Assembly: GCA_022495995.1 (NCBI GenBank)
Contig: JAFEMH010000167.1
Location: 310,001-374,000, forward strand
Direction of reading: 5' to 3'
Length of the DNA: 64,000 nucleotides
From: Adenophora triphylla var. japonica
Taxonomy: Eukaryota; Streptophyta; Magnoliopsida; Asterales; Campanulaceae
Shown piece after piece: positions 44,003 to 55,444 of the stretch. Positions within the stretch are counted from its first letter, which is position 1; each line of letters begins with the position of its first letter. The position numbers and the translations under genes were made by a program. The notes below the pieces were generated by a model. That model did not search any database. It was not told the origin of the DNA and was given only the letters and a program-made list of their open reading frames with translations.

Positions 44003-46261
44003 ATGGCTCAAGAAGGAAGAAATCCAATTTTGGGGAGTTATTTGCTAGGGAAGGATTATCCCCGCGATGATCTCACCTTCGATAGGCACGCGCACATCTC
44101 CACCATCATTCGGGAAGGCTTGGTAAGATTTTCTTTCCTAACTCTTGATTCTCGCATTGCATTGAGTTTGAACCCATTTTTCTTGAATTCAAATTCCATC
44201 AATGGCTATTTTTCTTGTTTTTGTCTAGAACTAGGTTACTTCTTGCATGCTCTGATTTTGTGCATTTCGTTGGATGATTGTTGTTGCATTGTGTGCGTAT
44301 GAGCCTCCTACACATCATGGATTGTAGGAGAGGTTGATTCGGATCATCAATAGCATCCTTGGGCAAGCTTTTCTTGTACGCACGCCAAGTGTTCGATGAA
44401 ATGCCCCAATGAAACTTTTCTTCTATTTCATTGATTTTCTGACATGGAATGATTTCTAATGTTGCCTTTTTTGTTTTTCTTCTGTTTTGCAGTCATATAG
44501 GCCAACGAAGAATTGTTGAGGGAGCCCGAAAATGGCTAGAGCGGTGTGGGACAAGATCAAGGATCTTGATGGTGTTCGGGACAGGGTGGCCCAAACGGGG
44601 TTATTGACCTTTGTTGATAATCTTCAGGGGATAAGACGGACTCCTCAAGTTATTCAGGCGATCCGGGAGAGGTGGTGGGATACTACCCACACCGTGCATT
44701 TGCGCTTCGGGGAAGCGACTATGACTCCGACTGATTTCCTTGCTATCACGGGGTTAGAGTTCATTGGCGATCCCCTGCCGAAGACTTTGGGTTATAAGCC
44801 TGCGGGTCCAGCTGTGTGGAGACAGTTGATCGGTTTCTCCCCTAACAAGGTTAAGGGATTTTCTGCTGAGCTGACACCCCTTCGGCGTCAGATTGAGGAT
44901 TATGCGCTCAAGCCGAATGTAGTCACTGATCGATTGGTGAGGGGTGCCCTCTGGTACATTCTTTCTGAGACCATTTTCGCGAACCACTCTTCTATGGACC
45001 GTCTTTCTCTGTTAGGTTTGTTGGTGAATCTGGATGAGGTGAGTGGATATGATTGGGGCTCAGCGAGGCTGGCCTTTTGCTATCACGCCATGGATGAGGC
45101 GTGTAGGCACACCAAGGATTCCCTGTCAGGGTATTCTTATGCCTGGGAGGTATGCTCTTTGATTTTGTCTCTGTCCTTTGCTTGTATGCTTAGTCTGTAT
45201 TTCGTACTGAATCCGTTCTGTTTTCTTGTACAGATATTGGGCTATACTGTCCTTGGGCTGTACAGGTTTGAGCTGGAGAGCCGGAACCCTTTGTTTCCGG
45301 ATATCAGGAGGTGGAGTCATCCCAATCGGAGCGTTGATGAGGAGGAGAATCAGGAGTGGACCCTGACGGTGGCAGAGGCGAGGACCATGCTGGACACCTT
45401 TGAGTATGAGAGGCTGGGCCTTTATCCCTGGACCCTGTTAGAGCGGGAGGTGCATCGTGCTTGGGATGCTACTGGGATGCAGAGGATGCTGGCATCTTTG
45501 GAGGGAGATACCATGTATCTTGGTGAGCGGGTCTTCCCACAGCATGGCCGGGGTAGAGAATCATATAGGGTGCCGGCGGATCCGCCGAGGCGATGTATCC
45601 CACCTACTCCATTCCAGATGATGATTATGCAGGTCTTTTGGTGGGTTATGCGGCGACGGCTTGTGTTATCCCCGGGGCCTCCTATGAGGAGTTCTTGTCT
45701 CGATTGATGGGTCCCCTTCTGGTGGGTGATAGGCGATCGCATGCTCGTGGCTCCGCCTCTGCTTCTGCCTCAGGTTCATCAGCCCCTAGCACTTCTTCCC
45801 AGTCTGCTGGTTCTCTGCCTTTCGTGCCAGGCTTCGGCCCTTTAAGCTATACGTACATGATGGGGAGTATGCCGATGATGGGCCACATCCCGACTCTGGA
45901 TCATATTCCTGAGGGTTAGCGCCTTCCGCCGGATGTCTCCTCGGTATGTTTCTGTTTGTATTATCTCTCGTATTCGTCCATATAAGTGTATATGTCCGAC
46001 TTCATCTGAGCACTTCCTTTCTTTTGTTGTCAGGTCACTATGTCCGCGACCAATTACAACCGTGGAGCGACCAAGATGGCGGGACTGATGGCCCTGGTGT
46101 CAGACCTGTCCGAGAGGCTGTTTCATAAGGCTTCTTTGGCGGCCTCGACAGTGGCCTCGGCGGTGACCCCTACTCGCGGAGCTAAGAGGTCGAGGAGGGA
46201 TGGTAGCCCCCGTGGTGGTGATGGCGGAGGTGCCGGCAGCTCGGGCGACTTGATGGCATGA
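44003..46261 (+). pseudogene. Element F antisense PMD gene
   Basis: Exon 1 starts at ATG 44003 (MAQEGRNPILGSYLL) and can splice at 44120 (GTAAGA). After an acceptor at about 44492 the joined frame meets TGA near 44517, so either the gene is broken there or translation begins at ATG 44532. From 44532 the plant mobile domain is clear: RERWWDTTHTVHLRFGEATM and TPTDFLAITGL near residues 45-80. An intron fits at 45150-45233, then LYRFELESRNPLFPDIRRW and MLASLEGDTMYLGERVFPQHG. A one-base frameshift near 45585 precedes YPTYSIPDDDYAGLL. A last intron is at 45944-46033, and the final exon is basic and Gly-rich to 46261. Host PMD proteins act in the nucleus in gene and transposon silencing; the role of element-borne copies is not known. 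Confidence 0.7.
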
Positions 46262-46269
46262 TCCCCTCC

Positions 46270-46600
46270 TTTTTCTCTCTATTTGATTTCTGATAATCTG
46301 TACATATTGGCCGTGTGGTCCCAGAAATTTTTTCTTTTTCTTCGGTACCTCTTAGGAACAAGTAGGTAGCACAAAAACAAAGGTTTTCTTAACCCCTAAA
46401 CCTAGGTCTAATTAGTTAGTTAATTAACTTTCTCGACTTTCCATGTTTTTGGAAATGGAATGGCTGTTAGGCCACAATTTTGAGCTTGATCTTGGTGTTT
46501 TACTGCATATTATGAACTGTATATACAGGTTTTTCGAGACTTGCTTCGTCAAGTCGGGGCTAGATTGCTGCTTGAGCAGAACTATTGCTGTTTTGTCGTA
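46270..46600 (+). repeat. LTR-like fragment between two antisense genes
   Basis: CTTAACCCCTAAACCTAGGTC, then CTAATTAGTT and TTTCTCGACTTTCCATG resemble the LTR segment near 37200-37290 (CTTAACCCCCGAACCTAAAATC, CTAATTGGTT, TTTTTCGATGTTTTTCC) in the same order. It suggests an old LTR piece trapped in element F, perhaps the source of the following promoter. Confidence 0.4.
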
Positions 46601-46606
46601 GCAATA

Positions 46607-46702
46607 TCTCGCGCGGGACAAGGTGTCTCGCACGAGACACGCTATCCAGACAGAGTTCTCTTCCTTTTTCGAACAGGATTTTGTCAGTTTTCCCTATAAA
46701 AT
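46607..46702 (+). promoter_or_regulatory. Promoter of the DUF7745-like gene in element F
   Basis: TCTCGCGCGGGA (46607) and TCTCGCACGAGA (46626), again 19 bases apart, then CTATAAAATC at 46693-46702 and an ATG at 46803. The gap from palindrome to TATA is longer here (about 57 bases) than at the other loci. Confidence 0.6.
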
Positions 46703-46802
46703 CACCCTATAGTCTGGCCTGATAACTCATTCTAGCCTTTCAAACTCTAGAGATATTCTGTTAGGGTGAAACTCTTGTCTTCTTTTCCAAACCTGCGATC
46801 CA

Positions 46803-48297
46803 TGGCTTCCAAGGAGATTGCCCCAACGTCCATGATTGTCGATGATTTTTCTTTGTCATCCGAAGTGATTGAATCTTTCAAGCAAGCATCAAGAGATTTT
46901 GTGAGGTCGTTTCGCAACCGATCTTGCAATAGGTTTATTGCAGAATTTGGATTTAGAATTCTTTTCAACTTGAAGAACCTCCAACCGGATTGGAATCTCT
47001 TGCAGGGTGCTGCTCGATTTTGGGATCCCTCTATTCATCTTTTCAATTTTTCTTTGAATGAGATGGTGCCTACTGTGGAGGAATTTGCCGTTATCTTGGA
47101 TATGCCTTTGACTGGTGAGATTGCTGTTCCTAAGTACCGTAGGAATCACTCGGAGGCTTTGAATGAATTGCTAGGGATCCCCCTTGATACTTGCTACGAG
47201 TTGGTTCATCGTAAGTGGATTGATTGCTCTTCTTTTCCAGAACGCTTCAGCGGTGATTCGGATGATGACGCCTTTCATGTCTACAAGCGGAACCTTCTGG
47301 CCCTTTCTCTTTTTGGAGATGTTCTGTTTACATGCAGGGATGGCTTGGTTGACTCCCAACTGGTGGAAATTGTTCTGCAGGCTAGAAAACGTTCTAGGAA
47401 CATTATTCCGCTAATCTTGGGTGAGACCCTGCACGGCCTTGATGAGCTGCATAGGACCGGTGCCATGACTCAAGGGAGTCCTCTTCTGTTGACTATTTGG
47501 CTTAGGGAGCATCTCAAGCTGATAGGTCCCCCGTTGGAATATTCCCCTTTCACATATCATACGCGAAAGTTATTGATCAAGGATCTTTCGGACGAATGAA
47601 ATTTGAGTTGATTGCGAAGACCGAAACTGCTGACATTCTTTGGTGTCCACCTTATTGGAGGTTGAACAAGTATGTTGCCAATACCAAGGGTTTTGACAGG
47701 ATTGTTCTTCCGGGTTTGCGAGATTCCTCCTTCTATTTTCCCAAGCGGGTGCTTCGTCAGCTTGGTCAGCAGCAGGACACTTATCTTTTCGAGGGGGCCT
47801 CTTGTGAAGTGTCTTATATTGGTGTAGAGTTTGCGCAGGCGCTAGCTCAAGCATGGGGTGAAGGAACTAGTCGGGACCGCTGGTCAAACCTTCGGACCTT
47901 TAATGCAGGCATCTTCTTGTCTGACAAGTATATGGATTGGTTTCTTCATACCGGCCACCCTAGTGCAGAGAAGATTGATGATCTGCGACTTTCACTGCTA
48001 GGGGATTCTTTTGTAGCCAGCAGTATCTTGCGAAGGAGCGAGGCTCAGTCTGATCCTGCTAATGTACGAACTGATCCAACTCAGGATTTTCTCGACGGGG
48101 ATTGGTACGAGAGGCGAGGCAAAGGGATGCCTGGAAAGACGCAAGCTCTAGATAGACCCAATGTCTTCAAGAGGCTTTCGGAGTCTGTCTTTGATCGTCT
48201 CGAGGGATGCTCTGCTTTGAGGGGCTCAAAGTGCAGGAAGGATCGCGAAGACGGTGGAGATCATGTTCGCCGGCCTACCAAGTCAATGAAAGGCTAG
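46803..48297 (+). pseudogene. Element F antisense DUF7745-like gene (split frame)
   Basis: ATG 46803 starts MASKEIAPTSM and the frame runs to TGA at 47597, covering LQPDWNLLQGAARFWDPS, FNFSLNEMVPTVEEFAVIL, IPLILGETLHGLDEL and LLTIWLREHL. A second frame overlaps its stop (47596-48297) and continues the same protein (WCPPYWRLNKYV, GFDRIVLPGLRDSSFYFPKRVLRQLGQQQ), so a single-base shift near 47590 divides the gene. The end is Arg/Lys-rich. It resembles 25694-27178 over the whole length. Both follow pol convergently with a stem-loop between the 3' ends. Confidence 0.7.
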
Positions 48298-48475
48298 ATC
48301 TTTAGGAGTACCAAGAGATTTTTTTGATAGATCAATTGTTTTTTTTATTTTATTAGTATCTTTTTTCTATGATTGTTAGCTTAGCGAATTAGTCGTTGTG
48401 TTTGGGATTTCCCTTTTGTCATAAATAAAATGCATTCGATTAATAAAGGACCAAAGTAGATTTATTTATTTGGTT

Positions 48476-48549
48476 AGACCGAACCCGAAGGCTGCCTACG
48501 TTCCTCTTTTACATCAATTAAATAAGAGGCTCAGGTCTAACGTAGTTCA
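48476..48549 (-). other. Conserved stem-loop, copy 5
   Basis: CTACG...CGTAG outer stem with an inner CTCTT paired to AAGAG, and a longer loop (TTACATCAATTAAAT). Same position as copy 1: between the pol end and the antisense gene end. Confidence 0.7.
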
Positions 48550-48596
48550 TTTTTGAGATAAAAAGGGACAAAATATGTCTTCTGGCCGAAGGGTAA

Positions 48597-48608
48597 TCTC
48601 GCGCGAGA
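48597..48608. promoter_or_regulatory. Single TCTCGCGCGAGA palindrome
   Basis: The 12-mer within ATCTCGCGCGAGAT. It has no partner 19 bases away and no TATA box nearby. It lies between a stem-loop and the pol end. Confidence 0.5.
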
Positions 48609-48781
48609 TAAGGCCTTTCTTTTTCTTTTTTTTTTATGCACACTCTTTCTTCTGCCTAGACCGCCCCTTCGGGTTTTCAATCTAGCGGGCTTCTTTTCTT
48701 GTGCGAGCTCTAATTTTTGCCTAGGCCATCCTTTTCGGGATTTTCAACCTAGCGAGCGATTTTTCTTTTCAGGAGGCCAAA

Positions 48782-49640
48782 TCACGCGAAGTATTTCTTG
48801 ATCTTGTCCATGTTGATCGGCTTTGGTAGTTGATCTCCATCTAAGTCCACCAGCTGAAGGGCTCCCCCAGAGAATATCTTCTTCACAATGTAGGGTCCTA
48901 TCCATCTTGGTCCCCACTTGCCTAGCGGGTTGAAAGGTCCAGGACGGTGCTCACGGAGAACCAGGTCACCTACTCTGATGTTTCTTGAATAGACGGCCCG
49001 CAGTGATGACGTAATTAGCGGCCAACCTCTTAAGGGCGATCTGAGTCTTTTGGTTCTCAGGTGGGATGGTTCCATCTTGGATGAAATGCCAAATGTCATA
49101 GTACCATGGTTTCTCTTCGGAGTTCCCAACAATGGCACATTCGGATAACCATTTTTGCAGTCATGGAGATCTATAACGGCGCAGTATGCAGGAGTTGCAT
49201 GCCGTGTTATTTTGAACGGTTTGACTGATTTTCCTTTTGGGATTTCGACCAAAGAAGCAAGTGTGGCTAATGCGTCCGCAAACCGATTTTTTTTGTCTCT
49301 AGGGAGGTAGTGGAATGAGACATCTTGAAATTGTTGCGCCAACTCTTGGAGGTGTGCACTGTATCTTTGAAGGGTTGGATCTTGGACCCTCCACTTTTTC
49401 AATGTCTGATTGATGATTAATTGGGAATCCCCGAATACCTCGAGTTCGGTCACGTTGCGTTATAGGGCTGCCTCAAGCCCCGCTATGTGTTGTTGGTGGC
49501 GTCAAAGTCAAGACGTATTGCTAGTAGAGTATAGATGTCATCAGGGTCTACTAACAACATTCCAATGCCGAACCCTCTCTTGTTGGCCGCGCCATCGAAA
49601 AATAATTGCCACTTATTTTCTTCTTCTATACTCATGATGT
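48782..49640 (-). pseudogene. Element F second RNase H fused to the integrase tail
   Basis: On minus the RNase H starts WQLFFDGAANKRGFGIGM (near 49610). A small deletion removes the usual AEYEA motif near 49490, then VFGDSQLIINQTLKKW and YLPRDKKNRFADALATL follow. After the sequence corresponding to a few residues before the integrase zinc domain (shifted by one base, near 49010) the frame passes directly into NIRVGDLVLREHRPGPFNPL and GPYIVKKIFSGGALQLVDLDG, the integrase C-terminal domain. The zinc domain and the whole DDE core, roughly 300 codons in relatives such as 27723-28700, are absent. No integrase activity is possible. Confidence 0.88.
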
Positions 49641-50940
49641 CCTCATCAGGGAATCGCGGGTCTTCCCCTTCACTTCGTCACAAGGAAATTCGGCCAACTG
49701 ATCTGCGAATACACTCCCCCTGACGGATTTCTGAGTGACGTAAGTGATATCATACCCCGCGAGCATGAAGTACCATTTGGCCAGTCTCGAAGATAAATTT
49801 GATTTGTCTAGGATATATTTCAGTGGATCCATTTTTGCAAGGAGATGAACTGGGAAGGCTTCCATATAGTGTTTTAGCCTTTGTGATACCCAAACAAGAG
49901 CAGCGCAAGATTTATCGAGTGGAGAGTAGTTGATTTCGCTGCCTTGGAATCTGCGGCTGACGAAATAGATGGCATTCTCTATGTGCGAGCGAGTTTGTTC
50001 TTGAGCGAGCATAGCCCCTAATGCATTGTCGATGTCGTCGAGGTACAACTTCAAGGGCTTCTCCTTGTGTGGTGGAACCGAGGATGGGTGGGGAAGTTAA
50101 GTAGTGCTTAACTTCGTCGAATGCTTCTTGACATTCGTCGGTCCACTCTTGAGGTGCGGTTTTCTTAAGTAGCTTGAAGATGGGGTTGCACATTGTAGTC
50201 GGTTGATTGATGAATCATTTGATATATTGAAATCTCGCCCATGAATCCCTTTACTTCTTTACGTGTACGGGTGGAGGCATGTACGTGATGGCTTTTATCT
50301 TGGCGGGGTTTGCTTCTATGCCGCTCTCGCGACCATGTACCACTAAGACTTTCCACTTTGACCACTCCGAATGAGCATTTGGCGGGGTTGAGTCTCATCT
50401 TGTCTTTGTCTCGGTCGATTGAAGAATTTTTACGAGATCTGAAGTCTTGACCATCCGTCCCCTTTGAGTGAATAATCATGTCGTCCACGTATACCTCTAT
50501 TTCCTTACGGATCATGTCGTGGAATAATTATAAGTAGCACTTGCCACTTTTGGTAAGTAGCCCCTGCGTTCTTGAGACAGCAAGCGGCATGACCGTGTAG
50601 CGAACGTTCCCAAAGGTGTGGTAAATCTTGTTTTGTCTTTGGTCCTCCTGCGCCGTGAGGATTTGGTTATACCACGAGAAACGTCGGCAATGAGCGGACC
50701 TCGTATGCGGCTGTGGCGTCGACCAACATGTCTATGTTTGGAAGCGGGAAATCATCTTTAGGGGATTCCTTGTTCAAGTCTCTGAAATCAACACAGACTC
50801 GTATCTTCCCATTTGACTTGGCTACTTGTACCGTGTTTGCTAGCCATTCTGGATATTCAATCACTTTGATAAACCCTACCTTCAAGAGTTTCATGATTTC
50901 CTCTTTCACTTGCATTGACCATTCCGGCTTGATTCTCATG
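49641..50940 (-). pseudogene. Element F RT and RNase H, frameshifted
   Basis: Fragments in order on minus: RT start at 50939 (WLANTVQVAKSNGKIRVCVDFRDLN, PLPNID), YVDDMIIHSKG near 50480, RMNPAKCSFG-like LNPAKCSFGV near 50390, NPIFKLLKK and WTDECQEAFDEVKHYL near 50130-50190, and the RNase H (LYLDDIDNALGAMLAQ, INYSPLDKSCAALVW) at 49632-50054. At least four frame changes separate them. The RT catalytic YVDD is present but the gene is dead. Confidence 0.88.
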
Positions 50941-51062
50941 GTTTGTTTGGCCCGGCTTGGCGTTGGGTAGCGGCGGTATCTTGTGTTCTACGGCGGCGAT
51001 TCAACCAGGCATATCTTTGTAGGATCAGCGAAAGACGTCAACATATTCTCAGGAGAGCTGCG

Positions 51063-53324
51063 TCAGGTTTCTCTGTCTTCCCCCTTGAAGAAGCTGCCGA
51101 TCTTTGTTTCTCTAGGGTCTTCCGTTGTCCCAAGATTAACCGTTTGCATTTCCTCGTCGTCAACAGGGCCATTCTTTCCACAACGACCTACTTGCTTAGC
51201 TAATTCTTTTAAGATTTGTTCGTTTTCTTGATCTATCTCTTCGTATGATTCATTATTAACGTGTTCGTTATATTGATTATTATTAGTTAATTCATCATTC
51301 ACGATGTTAGCAATCTCAGGGTACTCGGAAAGATCAAAGTTTTCACTAAGGAAGGAAGGGAATACATATTCGGCCACCGCCTCGATTTCCTATTGAGTGA
51401 GTTCATCGGAGGTGGAGCCTGCTTCTAATGTGAAAGTTACAGGGCCTATCTTCCTGCGGGGATGGGGAGTGCAACCAAGCTCTTTGATCATGAAGTCTTC
51501 ATAAAAAATTGGTCCTCCGGTGACGTGCCAGTTTAGAATTGGCTCATCACATTTCTATATTAGTCTTGTGTAATCAATAGTTGGAGCGTCCCCCTTGGAG
51601 ATTGCATGAATCTGGCTGTCTTCTAACCGGCACAGGTCTTCAAACTGTCGCAGCATGTCTTCTCCCAACACAAAGTCCCGTTCACTTGTCATTTCTGCCT
51701 TCGTGCCCCACAAATCATTAGGGATTAGTGGGACGGGTTCAGTTTCATACGGAAGCATCGCGATCGGCGAAGATTTCAAAAGCCGGTTGGCGCTTTCCTT
51801 TATCATCGAGTCCATGGTTACGAAAAGATAAAGTAGGGAATACTTTCCCCTTCTCGAACGAAGTAGCCATTGAGTGTCTTTCGATATGGCTCGAGGTTGT
51901 AATTCTTGGCCTTTGGGTCATCGTAGCCTTTGTATGTGGTTCCTTCCCACTTGATTTGAGTGAAGCCCCACTCTTCTTCGTCATCCCCATCATGGATGGA
52001 AGTGATGTATCCTAGGCCATGCTTTGTGTGAAGTGGGGGAACCGGTGGTGGTTCCGTTATCCCTTGTAAGTGTTTTTCAGGAGCCCAAGCCGGGGAAGTA
52101 TCCTTTTGCTAGCATCATTCTCCAGGACAGAAGGCTTCCGAGAAAACCAAAAGTGCCTTAGAGTAGTGGTTTCGTTGCAAGTTTCTATGCTATTCACGGT
52201 GCTTTAGGATAAGTAATGAATTGAAAGGGAAATCTTGTGCTATTGTTGAAAAGCAAACTTGATACTCTTGCTCATAAATGAAGTCTTTAGGCAAGTAGTG
52301 CAGAGGCTAAACTAAACTAGACTACGTGTCGTTTCTTTTGCAAATAAAAGGTAAATAGTAGAAAGGAAAGAAGATTTCATTCCTCTAACTCTTCAACTTA
52401 TGGCACCTCACTTCAAGTGGTGCAGCAGGCCTTTGTCAATTAAATCTTGGATTCATTCTTGAGGGTTAAACAATCATCGGTATGGTGGCCTGTTAGTGGC
52501 AAAGCTTGATGGGGTGTGGAGCTAGCCCTTCTCTCTTGTTATGTAACCTCCATCGGGCTCATCTTTCCATTCTTACTTGAAGACTTCGAAGAGATGACCG
52601 AGAGAGATATTTCCGATGTATCGGAGAGATCACACCGCTTCCTTGCTTAGCCATTTGATTGTAGAAGGTCTCGAATATGGTTCTCATAGTGTTGCACCAG
52701 GACGTTGTGACGGGGGCCGTGTTCTGCTTCCATTTTATTCATAGAGGTCACGATAGAGTATTGAGGCAATACTTCGGCCTCTCATCAATGTCATCTTGAT
52801 GTGGGCTTGAGGTTGTCCTTTTGGAGTGCGTAGTCTGGGTTAGCTCTTGACTTTATAGAGCTCTTCAATCAGTATCTTTGTCTTTTCGGCTTGGATGGAC
52901 TCTTCCGTATGATGCCACGAAGTCATTGTCAGTTAATTTCTTCAACGAGGCTTTGGCAAGTTGGAGTCTTGATGTCACTTAGCTCTTCTTGCACAGGATG
53001 ATCGCCATTTGTCGGAGTCGCTTTCCATTTTGTGAGGAAATCCTAGCAATGCAGTGGTGGGCAAATCGGGGCTTCTCTCTGACCTTCCATGCTCCATTTC
53101 GGCGACAAGAGACTTGGTCAAATCCTTGGAGAGTGTGTTGCTCGAGTCCTTCTTGGTGATGACATGCTTTTCGATTAGACATTGTGTTGGGAGTCTTGAA
53201 GTTGAGTAGCTTCGGAAAACTGACAGAAGAGATGCAGAGACGATATCAGGATCAAATCTAGCCCCAACGAGTCGGAAGCAGGCTTTAAATGGCTCAGGCT
53301 CAGTTTTAGCAAACAGAGGCATTA
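51063..53324 (-). pseudogene. Element F decayed gag-protease region
   Basis: The piece at 51063-51377 (EEMQTVNLGTTEDPRETKIG) matches the linker just before RT in Tat polyproteins. The piece at 51555-51815 and fragments towards 53322 lie where protease and Gag should be but carry no diagnostic motif that I can see. The frame is broken throughout. Called by position and by the RT linker only. Confidence 0.5.
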
Positions 53325-53355
53325 TCCCGCGCGAGATATGTAGTCCCGCGCGAGA
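53325..53355. promoter_or_regulatory. Palindrome pair near the gag start of element F
   Basis: TCCCGCGCGAGA at 53325 and again at 53344, exactly 19 bases apart, both with the same C variant. No TATA box was seen within 60 bases. Confidence 0.6.
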
Positions 53356-53966
53356 TAATCACACGGAAAGTCGATTTTTATTAGACCTAAATTTTGGTCG
53401 GAATGGAAAATCCTTTTTGAGGGGTTTCTAAGGCCTTTATCAGAACCTAACGACTAAGCAATCAATCCGATTTTTGTAAAACAAAGCCATGTAAGATCGT
53501 TTTTCGAAGGATTATATGTATATATATTTTTTCAAAGGGACATCCGAAAGGGTCATTCCGAAGGGACTTTTTCCGAAGGGACTTTTCCGAGTCCTTCTTT
53601 ATTGTCAATTTTACATGGCTTTGTTTTGGTAAAAAACAAGTAAAGATCACCGAGTCAAAACCGACCGGTCACGGAGTGATCCTAAAAAGACAATCTACAT
53701 GAGAATGTGGCGATGCAGGGCTGGAAGGCTAGGCTCCCCGCGATATGACAATCTAAGTGGATTGAATACGCGGAGTGGGATGGTCCAACTTCGGAGAGAC
53801 TGGCGACTAGGTGGTTACCGTCATCCGTCCTTAGTGTGGGTCCCTGGTTTATAGAGGGTATGCAGTGCAATGACAGTTATATCACAAGTGCGCGTGTGTG
53901 ATAGTAAATCTAGGTGATAGATAAAATAGAGATTTTTTTTTGAAAATAAAAAAGGAAAACAGATAG

Positions 53967-54029
53967 TGGCCGCACCAAGTGGTTGCCTACGTTTCTCCCA
54001 ATTTAGGGAGACTCAGGCCGTCGTAGTTC
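53967..54029 (-). other. Conserved stem-loop, copy 6
   Basis: CTACG...CGTAG outer stem with inner CTCCC paired to GGGAG; GGCCGC and CTCAGGCC flank. It lies in the leader of element F, so the structure is not limited to the 3' end. Confidence 0.7.
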
Positions 54030-54310
54030 CACATAAAGAGAGAAAGAGAGATAAATAAATTAATTTACAACTCCCGAATCCCCAATGGACCGGACTTTAA
54101 TTAAATAAAACCCAATCGCACGCAGTTTATAAATAATAATCAATTATTTAAATGAAATAAAGATTCGAGTTCTACATCTTAAGGGAGGCCTTAAGACGCG
54201 GGAACTCTGCAGATAATGAATTCTGGGATCCCCCTTGCGTGTTCGGCTCTCGTCTTGGACTATGAGATGAACGGGAGAAACCAGAAAACAACCAGATTGC
54301 CGAGGCGATA

Positions 54311-54341
54311 TCTCGCACGAGATAGGATATCTCGTGCGAGA
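54311..54341. promoter_or_regulatory. Mutually complementary palindrome pair in the leader of element F
   Basis: TCTCGCACGAGA (54311) and TCTCGTGCGAGA (54330), 19 bases apart. Each carries one change from the perfect palindrome, and the two are exact complements of each other, so together with flanking ATA/TAT they can form a long hairpin. Confidence 0.65.
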
Positions 54342-54438
54342 TATGCCTCATCTGAGAGCAGAAAATCGAATTTACAATAAATTTTTTTGAAAACCTCTCT
54401 TTTAATTTTGACGCAAGTTTAAGCCTCTTAATTTTAAG

Positions 54439-54456
54439 TCCCCAGCGGAGTCGCCA
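54439..54456 (-). promoter_or_regulatory. Element F primer binding site (tRNA-Arg type)
   Basis: The minus strand reads TGGCGACTCCGCTGGGGA one base after the 5' LTR. By memory this complements the 3' end of plant tRNA-Arg(ACG) with one mismatch, the primer known for Ogre elements. The same string follows the LTR at 63921. Confidence 0.8.
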
Positions 54457-54457
54457 C

Positions 54458-55439
54458 TGTAGCGTTGTGAAGAAGAATTTTTATCTTTTGAGTCGCCACC
54501 TATATTATTCGTTTGGAAAACATAGAAAAACCATTTTTGAAAGAGATTTGGGTTCGGGGCTTAGGTTATGGAATGGGTAGGTCAAGGAGCATCCATTCCA
54601 CCCAATCCGGAGATTGGTCTTACTAAAGAAAAGAGAGATTTTCAAAAAGAAGAAGAAGATTTTAAATAATACAAATAAAAGATCCATTTAACGGGGTTAA
54701 ACGGAATGTAGGATCGATTGCTTCGAGACCGTCTCCATGTCTTGGAGAGGCTCTAGGCCGATCCTAGATTCTATGGACTTATACCACTCTAGCAATCAAT
54801 TAGAAAGGGATTTAGGGGGTTACCTTGCTTGAGGTAATTTGGGCAGAGTTTCGACTCAAGTTTAGAATCAAATCTTGATACGGACAGAGCTTCGCCTCAG
54901 TCCTTGACTTGGATCTTGATGTTTGTTTATCAACAAGGTTGACAAACAAACTTTGAGGTGATTTAATTTTAGGGTGATTTTGTAGGATTCTTTCAGGGAG
55001 AGAAACTAACAAAATGTGTGTGTTGTGAAAATTGTGGACCTCTTGAACCTTGGAAGTCACCAAGTATTTATAGGGGTTGGGAAGTGTTGAAGATGAGATC
55101 AAACACTTCAAGATGGTTCCAGACTCCAAATTTTATTGGTTGGCCGGATGGATAAAATCTTGTCCCGAAAAGAGGTTGAAATTGACGAGAAAACTGCCTT
55201 CTGCATGCTGCAGAGGGACGATATCTCGCGCGAGACACGCCATCTCGCGGCGAGATATTGCTTTTGTGGACAACTCCGTTCTTTCCTCGTTATCTCGTAT
55301 GCAGTTTAGTCCCAAACTAATGATGGTTAGTCAAAACTTAACGAAACATGACGAAATGGTAGATTTCTACTTCTTGACTCAAAGCGAGACTTAGAGTGGT
55401 ATAAATATGATCCGATGTGTTCAGAATGGGGTGTCTACA
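54458..55439 (-). repeat. Element F 5' LTR
   Basis: 982 bases, a partner to 41865-42842. Palindromes TCTCGCGCGAGA (55224) and TCTCGCGGCGAGA (55243). TATA box complement GTATTTATAG near 55065-55074. Confidence 0.95.
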
Positions 55440-55444
55440 TCACC

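Larger units (their letters stand above)
41865..55439 (-). mobile_element. Element F: Tat/Ogre-type LTR retrotransposon with two antisense genes
   Basis: 13,575 bases on minus, with LTRs of 978 and 982 bases, target duplication TCACC (41860-41864, 55440-55444) and a tRNA-Arg-type PBS. On minus: LTR, PBS, leader with palindromes and a stem-loop, decayed gag and protease, broken RT and RNase H, second RNase H fused to the integrase tail, then two opposing genes (DUF7745-like and PMD), a tandem array, a stem-loop, polypurine tract and LTR. LTRs are very similar, though pol is badly damaged, which suggests mobilisation in trans. Confidence 0.93.
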
